Shown one piece after another: positions 45,242 to 55,525 of a stretch of DNA of 64,000 bases. A program made the translations under genes and the position numbers. Location of the stretch: the NCBI RefSeq assembly GCF_022808955.1, contig NZ_JAKZEY010000023.1, positions 62,001-126,000 on the forward strand, read 5' to 3'. How positions within the stretch are numbered: the stretch's first letter is position 1; each line of letters begins with the position of its first letter. A model generated the notes under the pieces. The model worked only from the letters and a program-made list of their open reading frames with translations. It made no database searches and was not told the origin of the DNA. Source of the stretch: Anaerococcus sp. AGMB09787 (GTDB lineage Bacteria; Bacillota; Clostridia; Tissierellales; Peptoniphilaceae).

Positions 45242-47773
45242 ATGGATTTTAAGAAATATAGTCAGTCATCTGTAAACATAATAAAGGAAGCTAACAGGCT
45301 CGCTATCAAAAATAACAATGTAGAAGTAAGTGACCTTCATTTATTTTATGCAATAATGACCTTGGAAGAAAATTTAATAAGGACCTACTTTAAAGACCTG
45401 GATATCTCTTACCATAAGCTCACAGAAGCCATAGAAGCTTCTATTAGTAAATTGAGGTCTGCCAAGGGGGTCAATTCCCTTTACTTATCGAGGTCTTACC
45501 AAAGAGCCTTAATAATATCTGAAGAGATTGCTAGAAATAATTATGAAGAAAAAATCGGAGTCGAACACTTGCTCTTAAGCCTTCTTCGTGAGGAAGATAT
45601 GCCAAGTGCTAAGCTCGGCCAAAGTTACAAGCTAACTTATACCAATCTCCAGAACCTTATAGCCAAGAACTTAAACCAATATTTGATCCAAGGCATAGAC
45701 AAGGAAATAATTATAAAACTTTCCAAGTATGGGGAAGTTTTAAGTCAAAAGTCCCTAGAAGGTAAACTTGACCCAGTCGTAGGTCGAGAAGAAGAAACAG
45801 CTAGTGCCATAAGAGTCTTATCAAGGCGTATCAAAAATAATCCTGTCTTAGTAGGTGAAGCTGGTGTTGGTAAGACAGCCATAGTAGAGGGGATAGCTCA
45901 AAGGATCACTCGTGGTGATGTGCCTGATAATTTGAAAGACAAAATTATCTTCTCCTTAAATATGACTTCCCTTGTGGCAGGGGCTAAGTATAGGGGAGAC
46001 TTTGAAGAAAGACTCAGGAAAATCTTAGACCTTATAATAGATTCCAAGGGCAAAATCATATTATTTATTGATGAAATCCACAATATAATAGGAACAGGTG
46101 CCACTAATGGAAGTATGGATACAGCCAATATGCTTAAACCCATGCTTGCAAGGGGAGAGATTCTCACTATAGGAGCTACTACCCTTGAAGAGTATAGGAA
46201 GTATATAGAAGTTGATAAGGCCCTAGATAGGAGATTTCAAAAAATCCTTATAGAAGAACCCTCGATAGATAGCTCTATTGCAATAATGAGGGGGATAAGG
46301 TCAAAATATGAAGCCTATCATGGGGTAAAGATAAGTGATGGGGCATTGATTGAAGCAGTCAAGCTCTCTAAGAGGTTTCTTCCCGAGAGAAACCTACCGG
46401 ATGTGGCAATAGATGTTATAGATGAGGCCTCTGCCTTGGTAAAAACACTACGAGATCAAAAGCCACAGGCCATTGACACCATCCATAGGGAAATAGTTCA
46501 ATTGGAGATGGAGATTATAGGGCTTGAAAGGGAAAAGGACCCTATAGCAAGAAAAACGATAGAGGATAAGAAAAATCAAATTCTTAATCTCGAGGCAAGG
46601 CTAAAAGACGAAGAAAAATTGTATAATCTTGAAAAAGACAGGCAGGCCCAAATAGTAAAAATAGAGAGTGAAATAAATCTAACTAGCTTTGAAATAGAAG
46701 AGGCCAAGGAAAAAAGAGATTTTGATAAGTTAAATGAACTTATAGGTATCGAAAATAAATTAAAAGATAGCCTAGAAGACTTAACGACCATAGAGCCTTA
46801 CTACGACCTAAAAACCAAGGTTACAGTAAATGAGGTAAAGGAAATAATTTCCAAGATGACTTCCATGCCCAAGTCCAAACTTACAATAAATAAGCTCGAT
46901 TCCATTAACAAGATAAGAAACCAGCTCAAGGAAGAATTTATAGGTCCGAGTGAGATTATTGATAAGATTATAGATACCTATATCATATCTTTTGGAGGGG
47001 TCTTCGAAAAAGATGGTCCTGTACTTAGCTTTGGAATTGGAGGTCCTGACACGTCAGCAATTGATTACTTATCAAGGCTTCTAGCTGACTATCTCTACGA
47101 TGGAGACAAGTCTCTCCTAGTCTTTGATATGAATGAATTTAGCGAAAAATCATCTATTACCAAGCTCATTGGAGCCCCACCAGGTTATGTTGGCTATGAA
47201 TATGGTGGTGGCTTAACTAATGCTATAAGAACCAAACCCTATAGTGTCCTTGTCTTCGAAAATATAGATAAGGCCCACATCCAAGTCTTTAACTTGATCC
47301 TTCAGATTTTACAAAATGGAAGCATCAAGGACAATAAAGATAAGAATATCAACTTTAAAAACACTATAATTATCTTGACCATGACTCTTGATGAAAATGA
47401 AGACATGGGAGAGCTTATTGATAGGAAATTTGGAGTAAATATCGAATCATACGTCGATTATCTCTTCAACTTAGCCAAGGCTAATGATGAGGCACGTAAA
47501 AAATTAATTGTACTAGAGTTATCTAGGATTAGTAATATCCTTAATGATAAGCATATAGCTATAAGCTATGGAGATGATTTTGTAGGGAAGTTTTTAACCC
47601 TAGCCAAAAGGGAGGCTATGGGAGTAGAAGAAATTAAAAAATATATTGAACAAGACCTATATTTCTTAATTAGTGAACAAAATCTAAGGCAGCCAATCGA
47701 AGCCTTTAGTACAATTCATATAGATTTTGATAAAGATTATAAATTTACTATAAAAATAACGAAAAAGGAGTAG
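45242..47773 (+). CDS. ClpB-like AAA+ protein with an inactivated second ATPase ring
   Basis: 843 residues in ClpB order: N domain (1-150), first AAA+ domain with intact GEAGVGKT (about 204) and LFIDEIH (about 274), a ClpB-type coiled middle domain ([18 protein letters not shown] onward, about 415-530), then the second AAA+ domain. The latter still aligns with ClpB ([16 protein letters not shown] pore loop, [15 protein letters not shown]) but Walker A is GGPDTSAID with no Lys, Walker B has EN for DE, sensor 1 reads LTMT, and the Arg finger and the GAR sensor 2 are missing. So ring 1 should work while ring 2 cannot bind or hydrolyse ATP normally. It starts an operon with two TIGR00300-type genes and carbamate kinase, which suggests a dedicated substrate, not general disaggregation. 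Confidence 0.85.
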   Translation: MDFKKYSQSSVNIIKEANRLAIKNNNVEVSDLHLFYAIMTLEENLIRTYFKDLDISYHKLTEAIEASISKLRSAKGVNSLYLSRSYQRALIISEEIARNNYEEKIGVEHLLLSLLREEDMPSAKLGQSYKLTYTNLQNLIAKNLNQYLIQGIDKEIIIKLSKYGEVLSQKSLEGKLDPVVGREEETASAIRVLSRRIKNNPVLVGEAGVGKTAIVEGIAQRITRGDVPDNLKDKIIFSLNMTSLVAGAKYRGDFEERLRKILDLIIDSKGKIILFIDEIHNIIGTGATNGSMDTANMLKPMLARGEILTIGATTLEEYRKYIEVDKALDRRFQKILIEEPSIDSSIAIMRGIRSKYEAYHGVKISDGALIEAVKLSKRFLPERNLPDVAIDVIDEASALVKTLRDQKPQAIDTIHREIVQLEMEIIGLEREKDPIARKTIEDKKNQILNLEARLKDEEKLYNLEKDRQAQIVKIESEINLTSFEIEEAKEKRDFDKLNELIGIENKLKDSLEDLTTIEPYYDLKTKVTVNEVKEIISKMTSMPKSKLTINKLDSINKIRNQLKEEFIGPSEIIDKIIDTYIISFGGVFEKDGPVLSFGIGGPDTSAIDYLSRLLADYLYDGDKSLLVFDMNEFSEKSSITKLIGAPPGYVGYEYGGGLTNAIRTKPYSVLVFENIDKAHIQVFNLILQILQNGSIKDNKDKNINFKNTIIILTMTLDENEDMGELIDRKFGVNIESYVDYLFNLAKANDEARKKLIVLELSRISNILNDKHIAISYGDDFVGKFLTLAKREAMGVEEIKKYIEQDLYFLISEQNLRQPIEAFSTIHIDFDKDYKFTIKITKKE

Positions 47774-47776
47774 GAA

Positions 47777-48955
47777 ATGGAATTTAAGTTACCAGTTTTA
47801 GAAATGCCAGACTTTTCTGATGAAAAGTATAATGGGGCCAAGGACATTAAGACTAGTGAAGCCCTCCAAGATGGGGTAGCACCAGATGGATTTTTTCTTA
47901 CAAGACACATGCCAACATTTTATAGGTTTGATGGAGAATGGCTCTTACCTGACCATAATAGCCTAAACTGTGTAGGCGTTCTTGAAGATAAAAAGATTAT
48001 TATAAAAGAAATAAGACAAATCAAAAAGGGAGACAAGGTAGTCCTTGGAAAGGAAGGAAGCCTTGATGAAGGAATCTTTGTCCATGAAGAAGGCTTTGCT
48101 AATGATATATATTCAAGACCAGGCAAGGCTGTAGAGACTTCTTTTTCTAGAGACTATGATTATCTCTTCGACTTACTTACTCATGAAAGAGATAGCGAAG
48201 ATGGCTATATAGTTTGGGTACTAGGACCATCAGTTGTCTTTGACTATGATACAAGAAGGGCCCTCAACCAACTAGCTGAAAATGGCTATATAAATTGCCT
48301 ATTGGGTGGAAATGCTATGGCAACCCACGATTTAGAAGGTGGCTTCTTAAATACTGCCCTCGGTCAAAACATTTATACCCAAGAAAATGTCCCTATGGGC
48401 CACTACAACCACCTAGACCTCTTAAATGAAGTAAGAACTTCTGGTTCAATTAAAAACTTCATAGCAGAAGGCAATGTAAAAGATGGTATCATAAAAACTT
48501 TATCAGATATGGATGTTCCGTTTGTCCTATCTGGATCAATTAGAGACGATGGTCCATTGCCTGAAGTTATAGGAGATACTGAAAAAGCTCTTAGCGAAAC
48601 AAAGAAAGAGCTTGATAAAGCTACAGTTATTATTTGTATAGCAACCATGCTTCATTCCCTATCAGTTGCCAATATGGCATCATCATATAGAGTAAGGAAG
48701 GATGGCTCAGTAAGTCCAGTTTACCTATACTCTATAGATGTAACAGAAAATGTAGTCCACAAGGTGGGAGCTGCGAGAGAGCAACTTGCCTTTGTTCCAA
48801 TGGTTACTAATGTCCAAGACTTTGTTGTAAACTGCGAGAAGGCTTTGATTACACCTGCCAACAAGGTTTTAGCAGAGGAGATGGAAATACCTGAAGAAGA
48901 ATATGTAGAAGTTTACCAAAAGGAAAGTAAAAGTGAAGGAGAAATAGATGATTAA
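47777..48955 (+). CDS. TIGR00300-type LOR/SDH domain protein, ornithine cyclodeaminase-like (paralogue 1)
   Basis: 392 residues. The C-terminal half resembles archaeal NAD-dependent ornithine cyclodeaminase and the C-terminal part of arginine dihydrolases: GGNAMATHDLEGGFLNTALG (about 180-198), EVRTSGSIKNFIAEGNVKDGI, VLSGSIRDDGPLPEVIGD (about 251) and ATMLHSLSVANMASS. Ornithine to proline plus ammonia would fit the neighbours, though activity is not proven. It starts 3 nt after the ClpB-like gene and overlaps paralogue 2 by 8 nt. Confidence 0.72.
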   Translation: MEFKLPVLEMPDFSDEKYNGAKDIKTSEALQDGVAPDGFFLTRHMPTFYRFDGEWLLPDHNSLNCVGVLEDKKIIIKEIRQIKKGDKVVLGKEGSLDEGIFVHEEGFANDIYSRPGKAVETSFSRDYDYLFDLLTHERDSEDGYIVWVLGPSVVFDYDTRRALNQLAENGYINCLLGGNAMATHDLEGGFLNTALGQNIYTQENVPMGHYNHLDLLNEVRTSGSIKNFIAEGNVKDGIIKTLSDMDVPFVLSGSIRDDGPLPEVIGDTEKALSETKKELDKATVIICIATMLHSLSVANMASSYRVRKDGSVSPVYLYSIDVTENVVHKVGAAREQLAFVPMVTNVQDFVVNCEKALITPANKVLAEEMEIPEEEYVEVYQKESKSEGEIDD

Positions 48956-50045
48956 ATTAGAAATACCACAATATCACCATCCTGATTTTGACAAAGACTT
49001 CTTAAAAAATGCACCAAATGTTACCCTAGAAGAAGTTAAAGAAGATGGTCTAAGCCCTAGAAACTACCATGCCTTATCTGTTTATCCTGAATATTTTAAG
49101 ATAAATGGCAAGTGGGTTTTGGCTGCTGAATCCAGAATGGATACTGTTTGCGTAGCCAACGATACTCCAGGAGAAGAAAGCGTAAATATAGTAGAATTTA
49201 GAAACCTAAAAAAAGGCGATAAGGTAGTTATCGGTCGTACAGAAGATGCTAGCGAAGGAATATATGTATGGACTCAAGGATTTTTGCAAGGAGATGACCA
49301 CAAGGATACCTTTGCTTTTAGGTCGGGAAGATCAAGAGAGACTGCCTTTTCTATGGATTACGACAACCTCTACCAAGTATTGGAACACGAAAAAAATAAT
49401 GGTGGCTATGTAACTCTTGTAGTAGGAGCTGCCCTTTCACTAGATAGGGACTCAAGAAATGCCCTCGAAAGACTTGTAAGAAATGGCTATGTAAATGCAA
49501 TCTTCTGTGGAACAGAGACAGCTGCCTTCGACCTAGAAAGAGGAATTTTTGGTACATCTTGGGGTCAAGACCACTTTGAAAGAGAGCAAAACACCACAAG
49601 AAACCTATTTGAGACAATAAATCTTGCCAGAAAGTACGGATCAACAAAGGCCCTTGTAGATGAAGGCTTAGTTAAAGATGGCTTTGTCAAGGCTTGTATA
49701 GAAATGGACGTTCCTCTAGTTATCTGTGGAACTATCCGTGATAGACTTGGCCTTCCAGAAACTATCAATAATGTCTACGAGGCACAAAATGAGATGAGAA
49801 AGCACGCTAGAAAGACATCAACTATGATAATGATGTCTGCTATCCTTTATACTATAGCAACTGGTAATATGACCCCATCCTACAATGTCTTTGATGGCTT
49901 GGTTAGACCAGTATATATGTACACAGTAGACATTCAAGAGTTTGCAGTTAACAAACTATCAGATAGGGGAACAGTAACAGCAGTTTCAATGGTAACCAAC
50001 GTTCAAGACTTTATAAGAAATGTTGATAGGGCATTGAACAATTAA
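48948..50045 (+). CDS. TIGR00300-type LOR/SDH domain protein (paralogue 2)
   Basis: 365 residues, the same fold as the preceding gene over its whole length (RSGRSRETAFSMDYDNLY matches RPGKAVETSFSRDYDYLF). The nucleotide-site motifs are changed: FDLERGIF for HDLEGGFL, and GTIRDRLGLPETINN for GSIRDDGPLPEVIGD. The loss of the His and one Asp suggests either a different substrate or a non-catalytic subunit of a heteromer. Overlapping genes of nearly equal length support a two-subunit enzyme. Confidence 0.7.
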   Translation: MIKLEIPQYHHPDFDKDFLKNAPNVTLEEVKEDGLSPRNYHALSVYPEYFKINGKWVLAAESRMDTVCVANDTPGEESVNIVEFRNLKKGDKVVIGRTEDASEGIYVWTQGFLQGDDHKDTFAFRSGRSRETAFSMDYDNLYQVLEHEKNNGGYVTLVVGAALSLDRDSRNALERLVRNGYVNAIFCGTETAAFDLERGIFGTSWGQDHFEREQNTTRNLFETINLARKYGSTKALVDEGLVKDGFVKACIEMDVPLVICGTIRDRLGLPETINNVYEAQNEMRKHARKTSTMIMMSAILYTIATGNMTPSYNVFDGLVRPVYMYTVDIQEFAVNKLSDRGTVTAVSMVTNVQDFIRNVDRALNN

Positions 50046-50062
50046 TAGATAAGAGGACTAAT

Positions 50063-50989
50063 ATGAGTAAAATTGTAATAGCCTTAGGAGGAAATGCCCT
50101 AGGAAATACTCCAACAGAGCAAAAGAAGGCTGTAGAAGTGACAGCAAAATCTATAGTAGACTTGGCAGAGGAAAATGAGCTTATAATATCCCATGGCAAT
50201 GGTCCCCAAGTTGGTATGATCAATCTTGCCATGGATATGTATTTACAAGCTAGAGATGATATGGATGGGATGCCCTTTGCAGAATGTGGAGCCATGAGCC
50301 AAGGATATATAGGCTACCATCTACAAAATGCTATCGAAAATGAACTTAGCAAAAGAAACTTAGACAAGATGGTAATTTCTATAATAAGTGAAGTTTTGGT
50401 AGACAAGGACGATAAGGCCTTTGAAAATCCAAGTAAGCCCATAGGATCTTTTTATTCCTTGGAAGAATCCCAACAGATAGCCCAAAAATATGGTTTTACC
50501 TTCAAGGAAGATGCTGGTAGGGGCTACAGGAGAGTAGTTCCTAGCCCAAGGCCAGTAGATATCCTTCAAAAAAGAGCGATAAAAGACCTATATAATGCAG
50601 GTGCCTTAGTAATAGCTGGTGGAGGAGGAGGTATACCTGTAGTTAAGGAAGAAGGCAAACTAAGAGGAGTAGATGCTGTAATAGATAAGGACTTTACAGC
50701 AGCAAAACTTGCAAGTCTAGTAGGGGCTGACCTCTTGATAATCCTAACAGCAGTAGATAAGGTAGCTATTCATTTTGGCCAAGAAAACGAAGAATGGATC
50801 AGCAAAATGAGTGTAGCAGAAGCAGAAAAATACCTAGCTGATGGAGAATTTAAAGAAGGATCAATGAAGCCTAAAATCGAAGCAGCTCTCAGTTTTGTTA
50901 ATGCAAAAGATGGCAATAAGGTGCTAATAACATCCCTAGATAAGGCCATAGATGGCTTAAAGGGACTAACTGGAACCTATATAGGATAA
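50063..50989 (+). CDS. arcC: Carbamate kinase
   Basis: 308 residues with IVIALGGNALGNTPTEQKKAVE at the start, SHGNGPQVG, the RRVVPSPRP motif and VIDKDFTAAKLA, LIILTAVDKVA and MKPKIEAALSFV at the end, all canonical for the family. It transfers phosphate from carbamoyl phosphate to ADP, giving ATP, ammonia and CO2, the energy-yielding last step of the citrulline pathway. Last gene of the operon that starts at 45242. Confidence 0.96.
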   Translation: MSKIVIALGGNALGNTPTEQKKAVEVTAKSIVDLAEENELIISHGNGPQVGMINLAMDMYLQARDDMDGMPFAECGAMSQGYIGYHLQNAIENELSKRNLDKMVISIISEVLVDKDDKAFENPSKPIGSFYSLEESQQIAQKYGFTFKEDAGRGYRRVVPSPRPVDILQKRAIKDLYNAGALVIAGGGGGIPVVKEEGKLRGVDAVIDKDFTAAKLASLVGADLLIILTAVDKVAIHFGQENEEWISKMSVAEAEKYLADGEFKEGSMKPKIEAALSFVNAKDGNKVLITSLDKAIDGLKGLTGTYIG

Positions 50990-50996
50990 TTACAAG

Positions 50997-51039
50997 GAGC
51001 TTAGTCAATGATGGAAATATCTGTCGCTAAGCTCTTTTT
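50997..51039 (+). terminator. Terminator after carbamate kinase
   Basis: GAGCTTAG (50997-51004) pairs with CTAAGCTC (51027-51034), followed by TTTTT. Confidence 0.88.
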
Positions 51040-51173
51040 ATTTGTTTTATAGTTATTATAAGAATCATTTAATTATAAGATATATTATCCTATTAGTTTA
51101 CAAATAATATATTTTGGTATAAAATGTAACAATGGAAAATAAGCGATTTTCAAATAAAACAAAAGGAGTGTAA

Positions 51174-52304
51174 ATGTATTTAGCACTAAAAGAAATGAAA
51201 AAGGAGAAGGGGAGGTTTGTTCTTATTATAGGAATAGTTATCCTGATAAGCTACCTTGTATTCTTCTTAACAGGACTCGCCTATGGACTTGCTAAGGATA
51301 ATATACTTGCAGTTGAGCTATGGAAGGCAGATAAAATTGTCCTAAAGGAAGGCTCTAACAAAAATATCTCATCATCAATGATGGAAAAAGAAGCTATTGA
51401 TGACTTTAAGGATTATGAGATATCACCAGTTAACTTATCCAGATCTTCTGCCTATATTAATGGAGATCAAAGCGAAAGTAAGACTGTAGATATAGTATTG
51501 ATGGGACTAAACCAAGATAGCAAGGCCTATCCAGAAGTAATAGAGGGAGAAAAGCCTGCCAACAAGGACGAAGTTTTGGCACCTGTATCTTTTAAGGAAG
51601 AAGAGGGCTTGAGCCTGGGAGATGAGCTAGAGCTTAGTATGAATGAGAGGGTATTTAAGGTTGTAGGTTTCACTGAAGATTCAAAATATAACGTGTCACC
51701 TGTAATTTATACAGACCTTTATGAGGCATCCCCTGCCTTTTTATCCTACAAGGAGCAAGTAGACGAGGCTAAGGAAAATATGGAAGCTGATGGAGCTAGC
51801 GGTGCAACAGTTAGCATACCTGAGAGAATTGCTGGAATCTTGGTCCATGGAGATAGCGACCTTTCATCAGACGAAAACTATGATGTAATTCATATAGGTG
51901 ATTTTATCAAAAAAGTCCCAGGATTTTTGGCACAAGTATTGACCTTTGGACTAATGATTATATTTTTGATTATGATTTCTACTATAGTTCTAGGTGTCTT
52001 TATGTATATTATAACCATGCAAAAGAAGCAAACTTTTGGCATTATGAAGGTTCAAGGTATTTCTAATTTCTATATTTCAAAGTCAGTAATAATGCAAACT
52101 TTTATAGTTAGCTTGACTGGTGTAGTTATTGGATTGCTACTTACTATAGGATCAGAATATGTCTTGCCTGCCAGTGTTCCATTTAGGTCATCCTATGTGT
52201 TCTATGGAATAATTTCGGTACTGATAATTTTTATATCTATGCTAGGGGCTATATTCTCAGTAAGGTCAGTATCCAAGGTAGATCCTTTGGAAGTATTAGA
52301 TTAG
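51174..52304 (+). CDS. HrtB-like FtsX-family ABC permease
   Basis: 376 residues with one N-terminal membrane segment (FVLIIGIVILISYLVFFLTGLAYGLA), a large extracellular domain and three C-terminal segments with FGIMKVQGISNFYI and VDPLEVLD. The opening MYLALKEMKKEKGRF and ELWKADKIVLKEGS resemble the haem-efflux permease HrtB. Haem or a similar toxic hydrophobic compound is a guess from this likeness. Followed by its ATPase after 9 nt. Confidence 0.8.
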   Translation: MYLALKEMKKEKGRFVLIIGIVILISYLVFFLTGLAYGLAKDNILAVELWKADKIVLKEGSNKNISSSMMEKEAIDDFKDYEISPVNLSRSSAYINGDQSESKTVDIVLMGLNQDSKAYPEVIEGEKPANKDEVLAPVSFKEEEGLSLGDELELSMNERVFKVVGFTEDSKYNVSPVIYTDLYEASPAFLSYKEQVDEAKENMEADGASGATVSIPERIAGILVHGDSDLSSDENYDVIHIGDFIKKVPGFLAQVLTFGLMIIFLIMISTIVLGVFMYIITMQKKQTFGIMKVQGISNFYISKSVIMQTFIVSLTGVVIGLLLTIGSEYVLPASVPFRSSYVFYGIISVLIIFISMLGAIFSVRSVSKVDPLEVLD

Positions 52305-52313
52305 GAGGTTCTT

Positions 52314-52997
52314 GTGAGTGAAATAATTAGATTTGAAAATGTAAAAAAAGAATTTAAGGACGGGGAAGAAACCATCCAAGCTATTAAAGAAACATCCTTT
52401 TCTATAGAGGCTGGACAATTGGTTGCCATAGTTGGTCCATCAGGATCTGGTAAATCAACCCTCCTTACTATGATGGGAGGACTCCAAAGTCCAAGCTCTG
52501 GCACAATTTATTTTAATGGCAAAAACCTAAGCGAGATGGATCAAAAATCCAAAAACAAACTTAGGTTTAAGGAAATTGGATTTATCCTACAAGCCTCAAA
52601 CTTGGTGCCATTCCTAACTATATCTGAGCAATTTGAGCTAGTAGATAAGTTTAATGGGACAAAGTATGACGAGAAAAAGGCAGAAGAAATTATGGAAGAA
52701 TTTGATATCCTAAAGAGAAAGAACCAATACCCAGGTGATTTGTCAGGAGGAGAGAGGCAAAGGGCAGCCATAGCCAGGGCCTTATATCCAGATCCCTTCC
52801 TTATCTTGGCAGATGAACCAACAGCAAGCCTCGATACCAAAAGAGCGATAGATGTAGTAGAAACCTTAGAAGAGATAACCAAAAACTCTAATAGGACAAC
52901 TGTTATGGTTACCCATGACACTAGACTTCTCAAGTATTGCGATAGGGTATTCAAGATTACTGATGGAGAAATGAGTGAAGAAAAAATAGATAAGTAA
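52314..52997 (+). CDS. ABC exporter ATP-binding protein (HrtA/LolD-like)
   Basis: 227 residues from a GTG start 7 nt after AGGAGG. Walker A GPSGSGKST (about 41-49), Q-loop FILQASNLVPFLT, signature LSGGERQRAAIARAL, Walker B LILADEPTASLD and switch His VTHDTR. This compact ATPase class pairs with FtsX-type permeases such as the preceding gene product. Confidence 0.9.
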   Translation: MSEIIRFENVKKEFKDGEETIQAIKETSFSIEAGQLVAIVGPSGSGKSTLLTMMGGLQSPSSGTIYFNGKNLSEMDQKSKNKLRFKEIGFILQASNLVPFLTISEQFELVDKFNGTKYDEKKAEEIMEEFDILKRKNQYPGDLSGGERQRAAIARALYPDPFLILADEPTASLDTKRAIDVVETLEEITKNSNRTTVMVTHDTRLLKYCDRVFKITDGEMSEEKIDK

Positions 52998-53002
52998 ATT
53001 AA

Positions 53003-53035
53003 AAACGGCAGCGGGATTTTCCTTGACTGCCGTTT
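53003..53035. terminator. Bidirectional terminator
   Basis: AAACGGCAG (53003-53011) pairs with CTGCCGTTT (53027-53035) between convergent genes. Confidence 0.8.
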
Positions 53036-53049
53036 CTCTTTGATTAAAA

Positions 53050-54435
53050 TTAGTTATTAGTGAATTTATTTAAGAAAGCTTCATAAGCCTTGTAGGTCAT
53101 GTAGGCATCAGCCTTGGATAGGAGTTCTACTGGTGCGTGCATTGATAGCATAGCTGTTCCCATATCTACAACTTCTGCTCCATATTCAGCAAGGATGTAG
53201 GCGATTGTTCCTCCACCACCTTGGTCCACCTTTCCTAATTCTCCTGTTTGCCAGATAATATCATTGCTATTGAAGAGGTCTCTAATTCTTGCTATATATT
53301 CTGGGTTTGCATCGTTAGATCCCCCCTTACCTCTTGATCCTGTGTACTTGCTCATTGTTACGCCATGACCTACGAGGGCTGAGTTTAGTTCATCGTAGGC
53401 ATACTTGTGGTCAGGGTCAAAGGCTGCAGTTACGTCTGCTGATAGGACATGACTTCTTGCCATAGCACGTCTTACTTTTATGTCTGAGTAATCGTCCATG
53501 CTTGCAAGGATTTCTGCTAAAAAGTTTTCGAAAAACTTAGCAGACATAGAAGTATTACCTACTGATCCTATTTCTTCCTTGTCAACAAAGAGTCCAACAG
53601 CTGTTAGTTGTGGATTATCTGTATTAAGGATAGCTTCTAGGTTAGCATAGGAGCATACCCTGTCGTCTTGACCGTGAGCTGCTATCATTGCCCTATCAAA
53701 TCCTACGTCTCTAGCCTTGGCAGCTGGAACTACTTCGAATTCTCCTATAGCAAAGTCGTCTTCATCAAGGTTATAGTTTTCCTTTAGGTAGTTAAGAACG
53801 CTAACTTTGATTAGGTTATCATCTTCTTCTATTCCGTATGAAGAATGTCCCAAAACAATATTTAGGCTTTCTGCTGGGATTGCTTCTCCTATTTTCTTCT
53901 CATTTTGAGTTTGACCTAGGTGTGGGAGGATGTCGTTGATGTAAAATACTGGATCATCGTCCTTTTCCCCTATAGCTACCTTAACTTCCTTGCCTTCCTT
54001 GTCTATAAAATATCCATGAAGGGCAAGTTCTATTGTTGGCCATTGGAATTTCTTAATTCCACCATAGTAGTGGGTTTTAGCAAAGGCCATTTCTGCATCT
54101 TGGTATACTGGGCTAGGTTTTAGGTCGAGTCTAGGTGCATCCAAGTGGCTGCCTACTATGTTCATACCTTCTTCTAGGTCATCACCGACTACCATTAGAA
54201 CAACTGATTTGTTTTTGTTGTTATAGTAGATCTTGTCGTTTTTGTTAATTCCCTTATTTAGGGCTTCTTCTAGAGATATAAAGTTTTTTTCCTTAGCTTG
54301 TCTTATAATTTCTGTTACAGCTTCACGTTCTGTCTTAGCTGCATCTAAGAATGCCTTATATCTTTCTCCGTATTCAAATATTTCATCATTTGTATTTTGA
54401 TCAATTCTTTGCCAAATTGACTTCTTATTTTCCAT
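53050..54435 (-). CDS. M18-family aminopeptidase
   Basis: 461 residues. Metal-binding motifs of the M18 (aspartyl aminopeptidase / aminopeptidase I) family: GSHLDAPRLDLKP (His and Asp), AAHGQDDRVCSYA (bridging Asp), FVDKEEIGSVGNT (Glu pair) and a His in the C-terminal MGTAMLSMHAPVEL. It removes N-terminal residues from peptides in the cytosol. Convergent with the HrtBA-like pair. Confidence 0.92.
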   Translation of the reverse strand: MENKKSIWQRIDQNTNDEIFEYGERYKAFLDAAKTEREAVTEIIRQAKEKNFISLEEALNKGINKNDKIYYNNKNKSVVLMVVGDDLEEGMNIVGSHLDAPRLDLKPSPVYQDAEMAFAKTHYYGGIKKFQWPTIELALHGYFIDKEGKEVKVAIGEKDDDPVFYINDILPHLGQTQNEKKIGEAIPAESLNIVLGHSSYGIEEDDNLIKVSVLNYLKENYNLDEDDFAIGEFEVVPAAKARDVGFDRAMIAAHGQDDRVCSYANLEAILNTDNPQLTAVGLFVDKEEIGSVGNTSMSAKFFENFLAEILASMDDYSDIKVRRAMARSHVLSADVTAAFDPDHKYAYDELNSALVGHGVTMSKYTGSRGKGGSNDANPEYIARIRDLFNSNDIIWQTGELGKVDQGGGGTIAYILAEYGAEVVDMGTAMLSMHAPVELLSKADAYMTYKAYEAFLNKFTNN

Positions 54436-54516
54436 ATAATCACCTCTTTATTATTATATAGCATCTGTATTTATATGCCACTTTAATCTAATAGTATAAA
54501 TCTTGTAAACTGCCAA

Positions 54517-54543
54517 CTAAAAAGTGGTGGATGACCACCACTT
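54517..54543 (-). terminator. Terminator of the TspO-like gene
   Basis: AAGTGGTGG (54522-54530) pairs with CCACCACTT (54535-54543); five T follow on the minus strand. Confidence 0.82.
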
Positions 54544-54555
54544 AGATTATTTTAC

Positions 54556-55353
54556 CTATTCACCATTTACTATTCTTCTAGTCTTTAAAACTTGGAAGTG
54601 TCCTATAAGGGCTAAGACGAAAAATACTATGGCAGCAAGCATTACTAGGGTATCTGAATATATGAAATCAGATCCTGGTCTTTGCTTGATTGCGATACCG
54701 ATTAAGGCCCATAGGGCAGGAAGGGTGACATAGGCGTTACCAGTTTTCTTAAAGGCAAAAAGTTCTAGCCCACAAGCAAGGGCTATCATTATTATAGTAA
54801 CCACTATACCAAGGAAACCTACTCCATTAAAACCAGATTTAACAAGGAGGGTCATCACATTAGTAAAGCTTGCAAAGATTAGCCAACCAGTATGGAGGCC
54901 AGCAGGTATGCTCAAAAATACCTTGTACCTATTATAAAACTCCATATCCTTACCTATGGTATTTACTAGATAAACTAGACTTAGAGCGTATAGGATAATG
55001 GCAACCAGGGCGATAGCGATCATATCGTTGTTCCAAGTCAAGGTCCATATTATATTAAATAATTCCCAGGCAATAAAGCATGGCATTATCTTGTTATAAT
55101 ATATTTCCTTATCATTTACGCTTAACTCTTTAATAAAAGGAAGGACAAAGGATATTATCATTCCAATGTAGATAACTCCCCATATAGAAAATGTGATTGG
55201 AGCTGGAGCTAAGAGGTTTGGATACATGTCTGATATTTCTTGTTGAGTGTATGGCAAAATAATACCCAGTGAGGACATGTAATTTAGAACTATAGTAGCC
55301 ACAAAAAGAATCAGACTTACTAGATAAAAATTGTTTTTAAATTTTTCTTTCAT
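54556..55353 (-). CDS. TspO/MBR-related (tryptophan-rich sensory protein family) membrane protein
   Basis: 265 residues and seven or so hydrophobic segments. NLLAPAPITFSIWGVIYIGMI and FIAWELFNIIWTLTWNNDMI give the Trp-rich pattern of the TspO-like family, in a longer version than the 160-residue classic TspO. Ligand (porphyrin in classic TspO) is unproven here. Confidence 0.75.
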   Translation of the reverse strand: MKEKFKNNFYLVSLILFVATIVLNYMSSLGIILPYTQQEISDMYPNLLAPAPITFSIWGVIYIGMIISFVLPFIKELSVNDKEIYYNKIMPCFIAWELFNIIWTLTWNNDMIAIALVAIILYALSLVYLVNTIGKDMEFYNRYKVFLSIPAGLHTGWLIFASFTNVMTLLVKSGFNGVGFLGIVVTIIMIALACGLELFAFKKTGNAYVTLPALWALIGIAIKQRPGSDFIYSDTLVMLAAIVFFVLALIGHFQVLKTRRIVNGE

Positions 55354-55525
55354 AATTTTCCTTTCTAAATAAATTATTTTATATTTAATAGATACCCAAA
55401 AATAAAATAATTCTCTCCTTAAATTTGAAATTTATCAGCAAGTATATATAAATCTATGAAAACCATTACAAATTATTAAAAAAGTATATAATAATTTATG
55501 AGATAATTTTAATAAAGGAGTTATG

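Noticed and set aside
49351-49768. Minus-strand frames inside the second TIGR00300-type gene
   Set aside because: Shadows of a conserved gene with overlapping start and stop signals.
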